DNA of 64,000 nucleotides from Saccharicrinis sp963675435 (GCA_963675435.1 OY776216.1:2232001-2296000); one strand, 5' to 3'. Positions 8,049 through 18,891 are shown, counted from the stretch's first letter. Made by a program: numbers and translations. Notes: generated from the sequence alone by a model not told the origin.

Positions 8049-9514
8049 TGGGGCTAGGTAATTTTAATATTGAAGAATTAAAGAAGAATAACCAAAGTGG
8101 TAATTCTTTCAAGCATACAACAGGAAATAAAGTTAAGGTATTACCTTTTGTAACTAATAATAAGAACTTGAACTTATCAGACATCTCTGACTTTCATGGT
8201 TTTATTGGAGACTGTATACGTAAATCAAATAACCTTGACTTACCTACCGAATATAAGAAAGCAGAAGATTACAAAGTAAAAATCAAAGATGACTTTGTAG
8301 CAGAAGCATGTAGAAAGACAACAGTAGAGAATGGTAAAAATGATTTTGAAAAAATTATTAATGAAATATTTATAGATGATGAAGGGCGGATAGTAAAATT
8401 TAACCTACGTTCGTTACTCTATGCAAATTTTTCAACGAATAAACCAAGTACCTTATTATCTGTATCAAAATTCATTTATGAACTTTTCTATGACCATAAT
8501 TCAATTAAAGAACTACTAAAGGTAAGCGATATTGTCAATAGTAACCCTTTATTTGACTTAGCAATAGATAGTTTGCCCAAACTAGAAAAAACACCTGATA
8601 GTTCTAAAAAAGAGTACTCAATTGTCAAGCCAGAGATTATTAGTCTTTTTAAAACTGACATTGAGTTTCTGGCAACTGATAAAACTTTGTTATTAAACTC
8701 TATTGAGGAAATAACTAAATATTACTACTTCTTTTATATTTCACAGCTTGCATTGGAATTTGATAGGCATTTTAATGAATCCGATAATCTTACTCCATTG
8801 TTTTACTCCCTTGAATGGGAAAGTATATCCAAATCACGAAAGACGAATTATCAAGGATGGGATTTTTTATCTAAAAAACTTGACAACTTGTTTTCTCACT
8901 CATGTTTTTTCGAGTTCATTAACTATATAGACTTTGGGGGAGGTCGAAGTATTTCATCCTATAAGGAATTATATAAAGCTATTAAAAATTTAGAACAACA
9001 AGATGATTCGTTGCTTAATGCCATTTCTGAGCTTAAAAGTTATTATAAAAATATAGTTACGCAGATAAGTGATGGTTCTTGGGAAAAATGCCATGAAGAA
9101 TTTTCTCTTCACATAGAAAACAATCCGATTGAATCTAAATTGATGAAAGAATTTTACTCTTTCTTTTACATGATTAATTATCAATTTAAACATGATAAAG
9201 GTAGCAGAAAGCAGGCTCATATAAAATATTCGAAATGGGCAATAATTTTTAGTAAGGATTGTTTCACAAAATTTAGAGGAAGGAATGGAAACATTTTATC
9301 AATAAATCAGGAAACACTACTTCTTATCACTAGACTTTGTATAGGAAATAATTATAAAATCCGATTAAAAGACTATTGGCTGGAACTAGAGAAAAGAGGT
9401 ATCTATTTTGATCAAACTTCTAAAGGAATAATTATACAGCTCTTTGAGAAAATTAACTTAATCGAGAAAAAAAGTGATAGTGGAGATGCACAGTATGTCA
9501 AATCAACCATTTAA
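8048..9514 (+). CDS. dptG: DptG, restriction complex subunit
   Basis: The 488-residue protein has no catalytic motif I can point to. It is identified by its place between a DptF-type ATPase and a very large DptH-type ATPase, by length and by the tight one-base stop/start overlap with dptF. The sequence is charged and helical with a hydrophobic middle (FFYISQLALEF). Family knowledge places DptG as an obligate partner in Dnd restriction. Confidence 0.78.
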   Translation: MGLGNFNIEELKKNNQSGNSFKHTTGNKVKVLPFVTNNKNLNLSDISDFHGFIGDCIRKSNNLDLPTEYKKAEDYKVKIKDDFVAEACRKTTVENGKNDFEKIINEIFIDDEGRIVKFNLRSLLYANFSTNKPSTLLSVSKFIYELFYDHNSIKELLKVSDIVNSNPLFDLAIDSLPKLEKTPDSSKKEYSIVKPEIISLFKTDIEFLATDKTLLLNSIEEITKYYYFFYISQLALEFDRHFNESDNLTPLFYSLEWESISKSRKTNYQGWDFLSKKLDNLFSHSCFFEFINYIDFGGGRSISSYKELYKAIKNLEQQDDSLLNAISELKSYYKNIVTQISDGSWEKCHEEFSLHIENNPIESKLMKEFYSFFYMINYQFKHDKGSRKQAHIKYSKWAIIFSKDCFTKFRGRNGNILSINQETLLLITRLCIGNNYKIRLKDYWLELEKRGIYFDQTSKGIIIQLFEKINLIEKKSDSGDAQYVKSTI

Positions 9515-12500
9515 ATATATATCAGAAAAGATTATTACCTATTTTCAACGTGAAGGAATAAATGCAGGAGAAAGGTATAACTTGTTTATTGAGCATCAAG
9601 ACAAGCTTGATTGTCAATATTCTTCTTTGAGAGAAGTGCCGGAACATAACGTAAAAGAGTTTGAGTATTCATACCCGGAAAGTGATGAGAGTTATCAAAC
9701 TTTTATGATTGAAATTAATAATATCAATCTAATTGTATCAAAATCTTCTCCAGAACATGCCACCGTTGACTACTTAACCATGTTAAGGAATAAGGTTGCA
9801 GAACAGGTAGATCTAAAGTTTCAGAATACAGCTATACTTATTCTTTTTAGTGGAAATCTTGATAGTATATTAGGTGGTACCGGTAGTTTACTAAAAGAAG
9901 GGATGCCTTTACATTCCAAAACTTTTATTGAGACTCTTGAACAAGATATTATCACTTCAAAATGCCAAGAGTACGAAAAGAAAATATTAAATAAGGTTAT
10001 TGCCAGAACAGACTTTGAAAGAGACGATAATGAGTCCATTTATGAGTTAGCACCTGTAGTAATGGCAATCAATAATAATTCTATTGACAGTGAGTTATAT
10101 CCTGAATTTGGGTTATTTCCCCATGAAGAACTTTATTCATTGGAGAATATTGATGAAATCCTGGATAAGAACTTTGATGATTATGAAAAGATAGAATACA
10201 TCTTTAAATATGGGAATCCGGAATCTGAATTAGATAAATACGTTTCTGAGAAAGGGAAACAAACTTTAATTAAGGAAGATTGGTATGCACAGGATTTTTC
10301 TAAGGTAGAGAAATGGAAAAGTGAATTGGAAAATGTTACTCCTCCAACAATATTACCCTATAAAGGAGTAGAACCATTAGGTGTAAAGATTTGGAGACGG
10401 TTCGATGGTGAATCTGTAGCAAAGAAACGAAGTAAGAATATTTTTATTTTTAACACTACCGGCGTATATCCTATTATTGTAAACATTGAATTTGACCAAC
10501 ATATTAAACAGGCAAGTAAGCTAACTTCAAGAGGAGGTTCAATTAATCATGAACTATCAGGAAGAAACCTCAAAGTGGAGATAGGTGAAGATGGAGAAAT
10601 GTTTCGTGGCATTACTTTAATAGACTCTGAATCGTCAAAGAAATACGAATTTAAGTTTTGTGTAGTTGGTTTCTCAGAATCGTTTTTAGAGGCAATTGAA
10701 GGTAATTTTATAATTAAAAAAGACCATGTTTTAATAAATTCATTTGATAAAATTGAGTTTAATGGAAATGGGACTGACACTATATCTACTGAACTTGAAG
10801 AAGGTGGAAAGTACACCTTGTTTGACAACCAATGTGTTGAACTTTCAAATGACATTTCATCAGAAGAAGATTTAATTCCATTTAGTTTAAAAATTGGCAA
10901 TGAAGAGTTACTACTGAGGATGAAACAGGAGGTAGAGCCAATTACTAATATTTTAGGAATTAATGTTTGGAAAGAGAAACGAGAAAATAAAACTTCATTT
11001 AAGCAAATAGCTGAAGGAGATAAGTTTAAGCTACTATTTCAAAATAAAGAATATTCTCCAACTGGAGATTTTCGAAAGTGTTTAAGGGCAGAGCAAAGTA
11101 TTGTTAAAAGTAATGCATTAGCATGGCAGGAAGATTTGAGGGGGAAAATAACAGCAATTGATTTAGACTTAAACAAGGAGGTTAAAGAAAAGTATCTTGC
11201 AATTCTTAATTTTTACCGAAGCAATTCAAGTTTGCCAAGTTTGCAATATGTAAACGACAAGAACCTTTCGCAATTAATGAACGATTTTTTAAGTTGTTTT
11301 ATTAATGAGTTGGACTCGATTCCTGAAAAAAAGAATTTATCACAAAAACATAAATCTCTTTTTGAGATAGGTACAATAAAAGAACTGTATGAAGAAGGAC
11401 AGATAAAGTTAACTCCTCTTCACCCTATTAATATGGCTTACCAATTGCTTTTGGAAGACAATATTGGGGATGAAGTATTGTATAAAGCAATATTAAAGAG
11501 ACTTAACTCCAATTCCCTTTTACCGTATTTAAAAGGAAATAATGGAAAAGTATATACAGTTATTGATGCTCCGAATATTCCAGAGTGGACATTCTATAGT
11601 ACTTACCTTAATTCAAAACTTGAAACTCATAAAGATTTCGTAAAACCACTTATAAGGTCTAAACTTAAGGAGTTTACAGAGAATTTTGCATACTTATTTT
11701 CAAAGACATCCGTAGCTCCATTGAAAATTAATTTGGTTAACCTTGGTGCGTGCAAAGAGGTTGTTGAAGGAATTTTTGATTATTATAGACATCGGCTAGA
11801 TAAAAGTAAAGACGAAATTAAAAATATTTTAGCTTTAGATATTTCAATTTATGGTTCAGATAATATTGTAACCAAGTTTGAAGAAATATCATTCTATAAT
11901 AATGTAAAGGAGCTTCAAAATATTTTTGATGTTTCGTTTAAGCTAAAATATCATGATTCAGATGAATTGTTAAGTATTTTCCAAGAGAAAGTTCATTTTT
12001 ATAAAAAGGAACTTCCAAAAGAAAACGAAGAATATGAATATGCTCACGTAACATTTCATCAATTTAACAGAGAAAAGATTAAGGACGTTCATTTAGAAAT
12101 GTCAGGTTCGAAATCAGGAATTTCACTTTCTGGAATTTTGTCAGAAATACCATCGGTCAAGGATGATGATATTTACAAGACTGGGTTTGGAATGCAAGAA
12201 ATTAAGACTGATGAAAATGACTTAATCAAAATATCTCAGAAGTTTAATTCGTTGGCAAATTATGTTTCAAGTGACAATGCCTATTCGTCTGACATGTCGA
12301 TATTTACAACGATAAACATGTCGATGAAAGATGAACTTGAAAAACTTTATAATTGCTCTCAATGGGTAACTTTTATTGACCCAAAAGTAAATTTAGATTT
12401 CTTTAAAGCTCGTAAAGACCTAGTTATCGTTCATTATAGTGATCAGTATACAAATACATCTGGTTTTGATGCAATAACTGTTACAAATAAGAGCAAGCAA

Positions 12501-14612
12501 TATCAATTTATCGTAGAAGACTTTCTAAAAGAAAATTCCGTTGCCTCGGATAACGATAAAACGCTTCAAGTAATAAACCTATTTAATGCTATTAATGGAG
12601 ATTGGCTTTTAAAGCTTATTTCTGCAAAAAGTCAATTCCCACGGGAGAAGATAAGTCTTTTATCAGGGATTAAAGCGGCACTAGGTGTTTTGCACCATCC
12701 AGATATTATATGGGTTCCTATATCTATGGAGGAGATTCTAAGGATTTCAAGTGGTGCAGGATTAAAGCAAGGAGATGGTTTATTTTCGGCTAAAAATCTT
12801 GGGCAGTTTCAATCCTATAGTGATGATTTGCTTTTTGTTGGTTTTGAGGAAAGTGGCGTTGAAATAATAACACACTTTTATCCTATAGAATTAAAAATCG
12901 GCAATAAATCATTGAAGAAGAAAGGTGTTGACCAGGCTAAAAGTACGGCTGAATTATTAGATAAGCACCTAACAGACGATACTTTTAAGAGTAGGTTCTA
13001 TAAGAACTTCTTTGTTAATCAAGCTATAATAAATGCAGAGAAGTTACTTCTTTATAACGTTGGCAACCTTGATGACTGGAAGATTGTAACACAGAAATAT
13101 CGAACCAAATTAAGAAATAGAGATATTACTGTAGGAAATAGTCTTAAAGAGCACATTGGAGATTTTGCCGTTATCCATTTTGAAAAGGATAACAAAATTA
13201 GGCAATATATAAAGCATGAAGAGCATATAAGCTTCTCGCTTTGCGAAGAAGATGGATACAAGTTTCTTGTTGAGGAAATAGATGATTTGATTAAGCTCTT
13301 TATTCATACACAGAACTCATTAGAGCGAGAAATACTATTATTCAATGCTTATCAAATAAAGAATAAAGTTTCAGAACCCAAGAAAGAACCGCTTGAAGCC
13401 CATGAACCGATTAGTAAAAATGAAACTGAGAGTTCACCTCAAATAGAAGTAACTCAGAAAAAAAACGGGGCGTTAAAGGTTTTATTTGGTTCTGACTTAA
13501 ATAACGGTCAAGAAGTTAATTGGTATCCTACAAATACTGAAAAGGTAATGCATACCAATACTGGTATTATAGGAACAATGGGAACAGGAAAAACGCAGTT
13601 CACAAAATCTTTAATAACTCAATTACATTCAAATAGTTTCCTTAATGTTGATAGTAAGAAAATAGGTATATTAATTTTCGATTACAAAGGGGATTACATT
13701 AAGGATGATTTTGTAAATGCTACTGGTGCAAAAGTATATAACCTATATCACCTGCCTTATAACCCGTTAAGCTTGGATGTTGGAGAGAATCCTAAACCAA
13801 TGTTGCCTATGCATGTGGCAAACAATATAAAGGAAACCATCTCTAATGCTTTTAATTTGGGTAATGTTCAGCAGCAACGATTAAAAAGTCTGATAACAGA
13901 TGCCTATAGTGATAAAGGAATAATAAAAAATAATCCTGATACATGGGGAAAGCTGGCACCAACTATACAAGATATATGCGATGCATATTTTGCAGATGAA
14001 AATTCCGCTCAGGACAGTCTATATGCTGCTTTATCTAGTTTAGCTGATTTTGAAATATTTGAGCCGGATACTACAAAAACAAAATCACTTTATTCACTAA
14101 TTGAAGGAGTTACGGTTATAAATCTAAATGGTTATTCTCCTGATATTCAGAATTTGGTTGTTGCGATTACTCTTGATTTATTCTATAATCAAATGCAGAA
14201 TCATGGTCATAGTAAAATCCAAGGGGATTATAGGCAGCTGACTAAAATTGTACTTGTTGATGAAGCAGATAACTTCTTGAGTAAAGGATTCAAATCAATT
14301 AAGAATATTTTGAAAGAAGGACGAGAGTATGGTGTTGGTACAGTTTTATCCACTCAATTTTTAAATCATTTCTCGACTTCGGATAATGATTATTCTAATT
14401 ACATTCTGACATGGATAATTCACCGAGTAAATGAGATTAAACTAAAGGAGGTTGATTCGTTATTCTCTATTCAGTCAAAAGAACAGAAAGAGAACCTAGC
14501 TAACACTATTAAGAAGCTAGAGAAACATTGTAGTGTAGTTAACCTAGCAGGAAGTTCTCCTATGATGATTAAGGATAAGGCTTTCTGGGAACTATTAAAC
14601 GATAATAATTAA
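9495..14612 (+). CDS. dptH: DptH, large FtsK/HerA-like ATPase of Dnd restriction
   Basis: The protein is about 1705 residues. I chose the ATG at 9495 (MSNQPF) because a GGAG lies eight bases upstream; an in-frame ATG at 9474 is the alternative. The ATPase is at the C-terminus: Walker A GTMGTGKT near residue 1360, then KIVLVDEADNF as Walker B and VLSTQFLNHF as a sensor, followed by an arginine-rich end, all as in HerA/FtsK-type motors. The first 1300 residues are charged and beta/alpha mixed, presumably the nuclease and assembly part. The start lies inside dptG, showing tight coupling. No truncation is visible. Confidence 0.87.
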   Translation: MSNQPFKYISEKIITYFQREGINAGERYNLFIEHQDKLDCQYSSLREVPEHNVKEFEYSYPESDESYQTFMIEINNINLIVSKSSPEHATVDYLTMLRNKVAEQVDLKFQNTAILILFSGNLDSILGGTGSLLKEGMPLHSKTFIETLEQDIITSKCQEYEKKILNKVIARTDFERDDNESIYELAPVVMAINNNSIDSELYPEFGLFPHEELYSLENIDEILDKNFDDYEKIEYIFKYGNPESELDKYVSEKGKQTLIKEDWYAQDFSKVEKWKSELENVTPPTILPYKGVEPLGVKIWRRFDGESVAKKRSKNIFIFNTTGVYPIIVNIEFDQHIKQASKLTSRGGSINHELSGRNLKVEIGEDGEMFRGITLIDSESSKKYEFKFCVVGFSESFLEAIEGNFIIKKDHVLINSFDKIEFNGNGTDTISTELEEGGKYTLFDNQCVELSNDISSEEDLIPFSLKIGNEELLLRMKQEVEPITNILGINVWKEKRENKTSFKQIAEGDKFKLLFQNKEYSPTGDFRKCLRAEQSIVKSNALAWQEDLRGKITAIDLDLNKEVKEKYLAILNFYRSNSSLPSLQYVNDKNLSQLMNDFLSCFINELDSIPEKKNLSQKHKSLFEIGTIKELYEEGQIKLTPLHPINMAYQLLLEDNIGDEVLYKAILKRLNSNSLLPYLKGNNGKVYTVIDAPNIPEWTFYSTYLNSKLETHKDFVKPLIRSKLKEFTENFAYLFSKTSVAPLKINLVNLGACKEVVEGIFDYYRHRLDKSKDEIKNILALDISIYGSDNIVTKFEEISFYNNVKELQNIFDVSFKLKYHDSDELLSIFQEKVHFYKKELPKENEEYEYAHVTFHQFNREKIKDVHLEMSGSKSGISLSGILSEIPSVKDDDIYKTGFGMQEIKTDENDLIKISQKFNSLANYVSSDNAYSSDMSIFTTINMSMKDELEKLYNCSQWVTFIDPKVNLDFFKARKDLVIVHYSDQYTNTSGFDAITVTNKSKQYQFIVEDFLKENSVASDNDKTLQVINLFNAINGDWLLKLISAKSQFPREKISLLSGIKAALGVLHHPDIIWVPISMEEILRISSGAGLKQGDGLFSAKNLGQFQSYSDDLLFVGFEESGVEIITHFYPIELKIGNKSLKKKGVDQAKSTAELLDKHLTDDTFKSRFYKNFFVNQAIINAEKLLLYNVGNLDDWKIVTQKYRTKLRNRDITVGNSLKEHIGDFAVIHFEKDNKIRQYIKHEEHISFSLCEEDGYKFLVEEIDDLIKLFIHTQNSLEREILLFNAYQIKNKVSEPKKEPLEAHEPISKNETESSPQIEVTQKKNGALKVLFGSDLNNGQEVNWYPTNTEKVMHTNTGIIGTMGTGKTQFTKSLITQLHSNSFLNVDSKKIGILIFDYKGDYIKDDFVNATGAKVYNLYHLPYNPLSLDVGENPKPMLPMHVANNIKETISNAFNLGNVQQQRLKSLITDAYSDKGIIKNNPDTWGKLAPTIQDICDAYFADENSAQDSLYAALSSLADFEIFEPDTTKTKSLYSLIEGVTVINLNGYSPDIQNLVVAITLDLFYNQMQNHGHSKIQGDYRQLTKIVLVDEADNFLSKGFKSIKNILKEGREYGVGTVLSTQFLNHFSTSDNDYSNYILTWIIHRVNEIKLKEVDSLFSIQSKEQKENLANTIKKLEKHCSVVNLAGSSPMMIKDKAFWELLNDNN

Positions 14613-14616
14613 TGAA

Positions 14617-15150
14617 ATGAGTGATATTACAAAATGGAAATTGTTAAAGCAATTTATTAGAGATAAGTTTTTGGAGCCGTGGCAGCACCCAAGTTATGTG
14701 ATTTACTTCATTATTGTAATAGGTATTTTAGCGTCCATAGGATTCTACTATGAGCTATTCAAATGCCCTAAGAGCATGGAAGGTATAACAATTAATGCTG
14801 CTAATATTATTATTGCATTGATAGCTAGTTCATCTATAGAATTAATGTTAAGAGGTGGAAAAGATGATAAATTTTCCACAATAAAAACGGATATTCAGGT
14901 TTTTGCAATTTCAGCACTAATAATTGGATTTATTCTTTGGACAGTTATCATTAGCCATAAAGAAGGATATTTTGGTTTAGTACTTAGTATATTGGGGTTA
15001 CTATTAGCTTATTTTATTTGGTGGATTTCAAATGCTGACAATCAAAAAATAATTGGTAATGTAAAGGCTGATAGTCCAATTGGAGGAAAGCAGAAAGAAA
15101 TTAAAAAGGATGTATTAAAAGGAGATACAGATGGATTCAAGACAGAATAA
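14617..15150 (+). CDS. Four-helix membrane protein embedded in the Dnd-Dpt operon
   Basis: The 177-residue protein has four predicted membrane helices: YVIYFIIVIGILASIGFYY, an alanine/isoleucine-rich helix near residues 52-72, FAISALIIGFILWTVII, and LVLSILGLLLAYFIWWI. The N- and C-terminal tails are charged. It starts four bases after dptH and overlaps dndB by 20 bases, so it is fully integrated in the operon. It is not one of the core Dnd or Dpt proteins. Small multi-helix proteins next to NACHT-type ATPases often act as membrane-disrupting effectors, which is a possible role here, inferred only from context. Confidence 0.72.
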   Translation: MSDITKWKLLKQFIRDKFLEPWQHPSYVIYFIIVIGILASIGFYYELFKCPKSMEGITINAANIIIALIASSSIELMLRGGKDDKFSTIKTDIQVFAISALIIGFILWTVIISHKEGYFGLVLSILGLLLAYFIWWISNADNQKIIGNVKADSPIGGKQKEIKKDVLKGDTDGFKTE

Positions 15151-16351
15151 TATGTATAAATTTCAAGTATTGGAAGTAAAACAGCCTTTTGGTATTTTTT
15201 ACATAACCAAGATAAGTGCTTACGATTTACTTCAAATTGTAGAGACCGACCCATATAGAGTTGATTCTGAAGGAAAGCATACTGGAATACAACGAGCTGT
15301 GGATGAAAAAAGATTATCTGTTATTTCTGATTATTTAAAAGGAGTTGAGAGTTCAATGCCTAATTCTATTATAATTGGAGGTAATATAATTGACCGGGAA
15401 GAAATTAGATGGGAATTAACAAATGAAGAAAACAATAAGTATATCAATGCTCCAAAAGAGGTGAAAAATGGAGTTATTATTGATGGACAGCATCGATTAA
15501 AAGCTTTTGAATATGTTTCTGTCGAGAAACAAAAAGAATATGAGTTGCTCTGTTCGATATATTTAGATTTACCTAATCCTTATCAAGCATATATATTTGC
15601 TACCATTAATATGAATCAAAAGACTGTTGATAAAAGTCTTGCGTACGACCTATATGGCTATAATTTGGATGAAGAAAAGGATGAAAGTTGGTCTCCAGAA
15701 AAGGTTGCAGTATATCTATCAAGAACGCTTAATTTCGATAGGGATTCTATTTTTTACAATCATATAACTACTGCTGCTGAAAATGATGATGTTCTATTTG
15801 AGACTTTACCAAAAGACCAAAAATGGAATATTTCAACAGCTTCAATCGTTCGGGGTATCTTAACTCTAATATCCTCAAAACCTCAAAGAGACAGGGATAT
15901 ATTACAGCAAAAAACAACAAAGGAAAGGAAGCGAACTGTATTGGATAGTGAAAAGGATAGCACACCTTTAAGGCAATACTATTTATCAAACAACGATAAA
16001 CTTATATATACAATTGTTGCTAATTTTTTCAAAGCTGCTCATGACAGTTTATATAAAGAAGGAAGTTATATTTTCAAGACTATAGGAATCCAATCTTTGT
16101 TTTCACTGCTTAAGAAGGTTCTTAATGATAAGCTAGAAGAAGATAAAGATATTAGCGTACCCTATTATACAAACATCCTTGAAAAGTGTGCTGATATTGA
16201 TTTTACGGATAATTTTTTTACAGCATCAGGTATTGGTAAAACTCGAATAACAAATTCACTCTTAATCAAAACTGGTTTTATTAGTATAGAAAGTATAAGA
16301 AAAGAGGAAGATGTTCCTGAATATAATAGACTGTTGCAAATCAATAATTAA
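15131..16351 (+). CDS. dndB: DndB, DGQHR-domain regulator of DNA phosphorothioation
   Basis: The 406-residue protein carries the diagnostic DGQHR motif at residues 118-122 (GVIIDGQHRLKAFE), with the accompanying FATINMNQKTVDKS block. DndB-type proteins share this ParB-like fold; DndB is known as a transcriptional repressor that tunes phosphorothioation. It overlaps the membrane-protein gene upstream by 20 bases. Unusually, it is on the strand opposite to dndCDE and follows the restriction genes, so its expression is tied to restriction rather than to modification. Confidence 0.85.
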   Translation: MDSRQNNMYKFQVLEVKQPFGIFYITKISAYDLLQIVETDPYRVDSEGKHTGIQRAVDEKRLSVISDYLKGVESSMPNSIIIGGNIIDREEIRWELTNEENNKYINAPKEVKNGVIIDGQHRLKAFEYVSVEKQKEYELLCSIYLDLPNPYQAYIFATINMNQKTVDKSLAYDLYGYNLDEEKDESWSPEKVAVYLSRTLNFDRDSIFYNHITTAAENDDVLFETLPKDQKWNISTASIVRGILTLISSKPQRDRDILQQKTTKERKRTVLDSEKDSTPLRQYYLSNNDKLIYTIVANFFKAAHDSLYKEGSYIFKTIGIQSLFSLLKKVLNDKLEEDKDISVPYYTNILEKCADIDFTDNFFTASGIGKTRITNSLLIKTGFISIESIRKEEDVPEYNRLLQINN

Positions 16352-16359
16352 TTCAATTG

Positions 16360-18891
16360 ATGTTTCAAAATATAACCTATAATGACCTATACTCTGAAGA
16401 AGACCTTCGTACTAAAATCGTTTATAACTGGTTAATAGACAAAGGTATTAGTGATAAAGAAATATTTCTTGAAACAACATTTACCATAAATTTAGGAAAA
16501 GGAAAAAAAACAATATCTGGGAGAAGTGATTTCCTAGTGCGCAAAAGTGATGGAACCAACTTATTAATTATTGAGGTTAAAAAAGTCGACCACAAACTTA
16601 ATGAAGATGATAAACGGCAAGCAATATCTTATGCTAAAACTGTGGATGGCGGGATTGCTCCCTTTACAATTCTAACAAATGGAAAAGAAACACAGGTATT
16701 TGATTCTGTAACAGAAAAATTAATATCCAATAAATCCATCCCAACAAATCACCCATATATTTCTAATGGATTCAAGCCATCGGGAGATTTGCTTACTGCA
16801 AGGTTTGAGGCACTTGAATATTTGATTTCATTATCAAAAGAAAATCTCATTGCTTTCTGTAATGGTCAAGTCTATGATAGAATGCGTTTATTAAAAAGTA
16901 CAGATATCTATAGTGGGAAAAAATATATCCCACAGTTGTATATTGACCGAAAAAAAGAATCTAATAAATTAAAAGAACAATTATTTGAAAAAGGTAAAAA
17001 TTTAGTACTACTTACATCTCCTCCTCAATTTGGAAAAACCTGCTTTACATGTAATGCTGTAGAAAATTATTTAAAGGATAATGTTGCATGTCTCTTTTAT
17101 CCTGCAATTGTACTTAGATATGGATTACTTAATACTATTAAAGAAGATTTTAATTGGCTTCAAAATAGTAATGATACAGCCTTGCATATTATCAATAGGT
17201 TACATAGGATACTCGAAGATACAGACCAAAAACTATTGCTTTTTATTGATGGATGGAATGAATTAGATGAAAATATTGCATTGCAATTAAATGAAGAATG
17301 CAGTAGGCTTGAAAACAGAAATATTAAAATAATACTAAGTTGCACTTCGTTTTCTGTAAGAAGATTATTATTTGATAATAATTCAAACCCTGAATATATT
17401 TCGGATATAACAGGGATTAATAAAAGTAGAGCTGATATTTTATACAATAGAAGACTTAATTCAGTAAAAGGGGCTCATGTTCAACTTGATGATTTTGAAT
17501 CAGATACCTTAATGGAAAAAGCAAAAAGTATTTATGAAGCCGAATACAACACCAAAATACCTACAGATAAATTACTTCGGAACCCATTTTATCTAAGATT
17601 ATTTGCTGAACTATATCCTAATCGAAAAGATATAAAGCATGTTGACAATTCTGTTTTAATCAATAAAAGTATTACATCAAAAGCTAAGCGTGCAGGAATC
17701 GATGAAGTTGAAGTTTTATCCGTATTAGGGAATCTAGCTCTGTCTGCTTTTGAATACGGAGTTCCTATTGATATTACCACACTAAATAATATTCCAAGAA
17801 AGATTGATTTTGAAAAGTATGAAGATGCAGGGTTACTAACATTTGGAAAACCAAGCAAAGATATCTATGAAATAGATTTTTACTATACTATTGATAGGAA
17901 TTATATGATTTCGATTGGTCAAAGAAAGTGGCATAAATTGTTTTCTATAAAGAATAGTAAAAGTGAAATAAATTCGGAACTAGAGAAATGCAATGAAAGT
18001 GAATGTTCTTTAGAAGCACTAAAGTGGTTTTTATCTTGCCCTGAATTTACTAAAAATCTAAAATATTTATACGAGAATCATATAGATGAAATAGGATTTA
18101 CAAATGTTAAAGCAATTCTTGAATATTCTGTAATTCAAAACTCAGAACTAATAGATATAAATTGGTTCAGAAAGGTATTAAACGACCAAAAACCTGAAAT
18201 TATATTAGCATTTCTAAAAAAGTGCTTCGAATCCAATTTAAAGAATTCAGAAGAATACGAACATTGGTTCATTACATTAATCAAAATTGATGAAAAATTA
18301 ATTACTGATATTAGAGAATCATATACATATAGTTTATTGCAAAGTAATTATGGTGAGGAGTTAAGGTATCTAGCAGAAGATGACGGATTATTTGATTTGG
18401 AAGAGTTTCTACAGGATAGTTTAGTAAGTGCAATAACAAACAGTGACGAGATTTATTTAAAGATATCTAATATGTATTCAGATATCTTTTTGAAAAACTT
18501 TGTTGAGTTTCTTTTTTCTATAAGAAATAAACTAAATAAAGAAATGGTTATAAATCTACAGGGGGCTCTAGCGTCAGTAATGTATGAGTACAATGAGATG
18601 TATTATGGTAGTATTTGCCCTGGAATATTTAATAAAGATGACTTAGAAGATGGTTATACTGAGTTTTATATTAATCAAATGGATGAATTACAAGTCTTTA
18701 TTAAAGGATTATTGTACTTTTCCAGCTTGGCAGAAAATAGTCATTTGGAACAATGCATTCTGGGGCTTTACGAGGATTTAATGAATTACGCAGGTTACTC
18801 AAACAAAGAGAATCAGGAGAAGTGTGTATCCAATGACCCCAATCAATTAAAATTACCTTTTGATAAAGAAAATGATAGGGGTGAAATATAA
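16360..18891 (+). CDS. Nuclease-NACHT fusion: HSDR_N-type PD-(D/E)xK domain plus STAND ATPase
   Basis: Residues 1-110 form a restriction-type nuclease domain: GRSDFLV (55-61), LLIIEVKK (69-76) and the following RQAISYAK give the D...ExK...Q pattern of type I HsdR N-termini. Residues 200-450 form a NACHT/STAND ATPase: a degenerate Walker A SPPQFGKT (221-228), Walker B LLLFIDGWNEL (293-303) and a sensor strand IKIILSCTSF. The last 400 residues are helical and repeat-like, suited to sensing. I use the ATG at 16360 because the alternative is a TTG just before. It follows dndB by eight bases and ends the plus-strand operon. Not a standard Dnd component; probably an infection-triggered nuclease. 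Domain calls are good, function is inferred. Confidence 0.8.
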   Translation: MFQNITYNDLYSEEDLRTKIVYNWLIDKGISDKEIFLETTFTINLGKGKKTISGRSDFLVRKSDGTNLLIIEVKKVDHKLNEDDKRQAISYAKTVDGGIAPFTILTNGKETQVFDSVTEKLISNKSIPTNHPYISNGFKPSGDLLTARFEALEYLISLSKENLIAFCNGQVYDRMRLLKSTDIYSGKKYIPQLYIDRKKESNKLKEQLFEKGKNLVLLTSPPQFGKTCFTCNAVENYLKDNVACLFYPAIVLRYGLLNTIKEDFNWLQNSNDTALHIINRLHRILEDTDQKLLLFIDGWNELDENIALQLNEECSRLENRNIKIILSCTSFSVRRLLFDNNSNPEYISDITGINKSRADILYNRRLNSVKGAHVQLDDFESDTLMEKAKSIYEAEYNTKIPTDKLLRNPFYLRLFAELYPNRKDIKHVDNSVLINKSITSKAKRAGIDEVEVLSVLGNLALSAFEYGVPIDITTLNNIPRKIDFEKYEDAGLLTFGKPSKDIYEIDFYYTIDRNYMISIGQRKWHKLFSIKNSKSEINSELEKCNESECSLEALKWFLSCPEFTKNLKYLYENHIDEIGFTNVKAILEYSVIQNSELIDINWFRKVLNDQKPEIILAFLKKCFESNLKNSEEYEHWFITLIKIDEKLITDIRESYTYSLLQSNYGEELRYLAEDDGLFDLEEFLQDSLVSAITNSDEIYLKISNMYSDIFLKNFVEFLFSIRNKLNKEMVINLQGALASVMYEYNEMYYGSICPGIFNKDDLEDGYTEFYINQMDELQVFIKGLLYFSSLAENSHLEQCILGLYEDLMNYAGYSNKENQEKCVSNDPNQLKLPFDKENDRGEI

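Noticed and set aside
14612..14620. ATG at 14612 as start of the four-helix protein
   Set aside because: It reads Met-Lys-stop; the ATG at 14617 opens the long frame.
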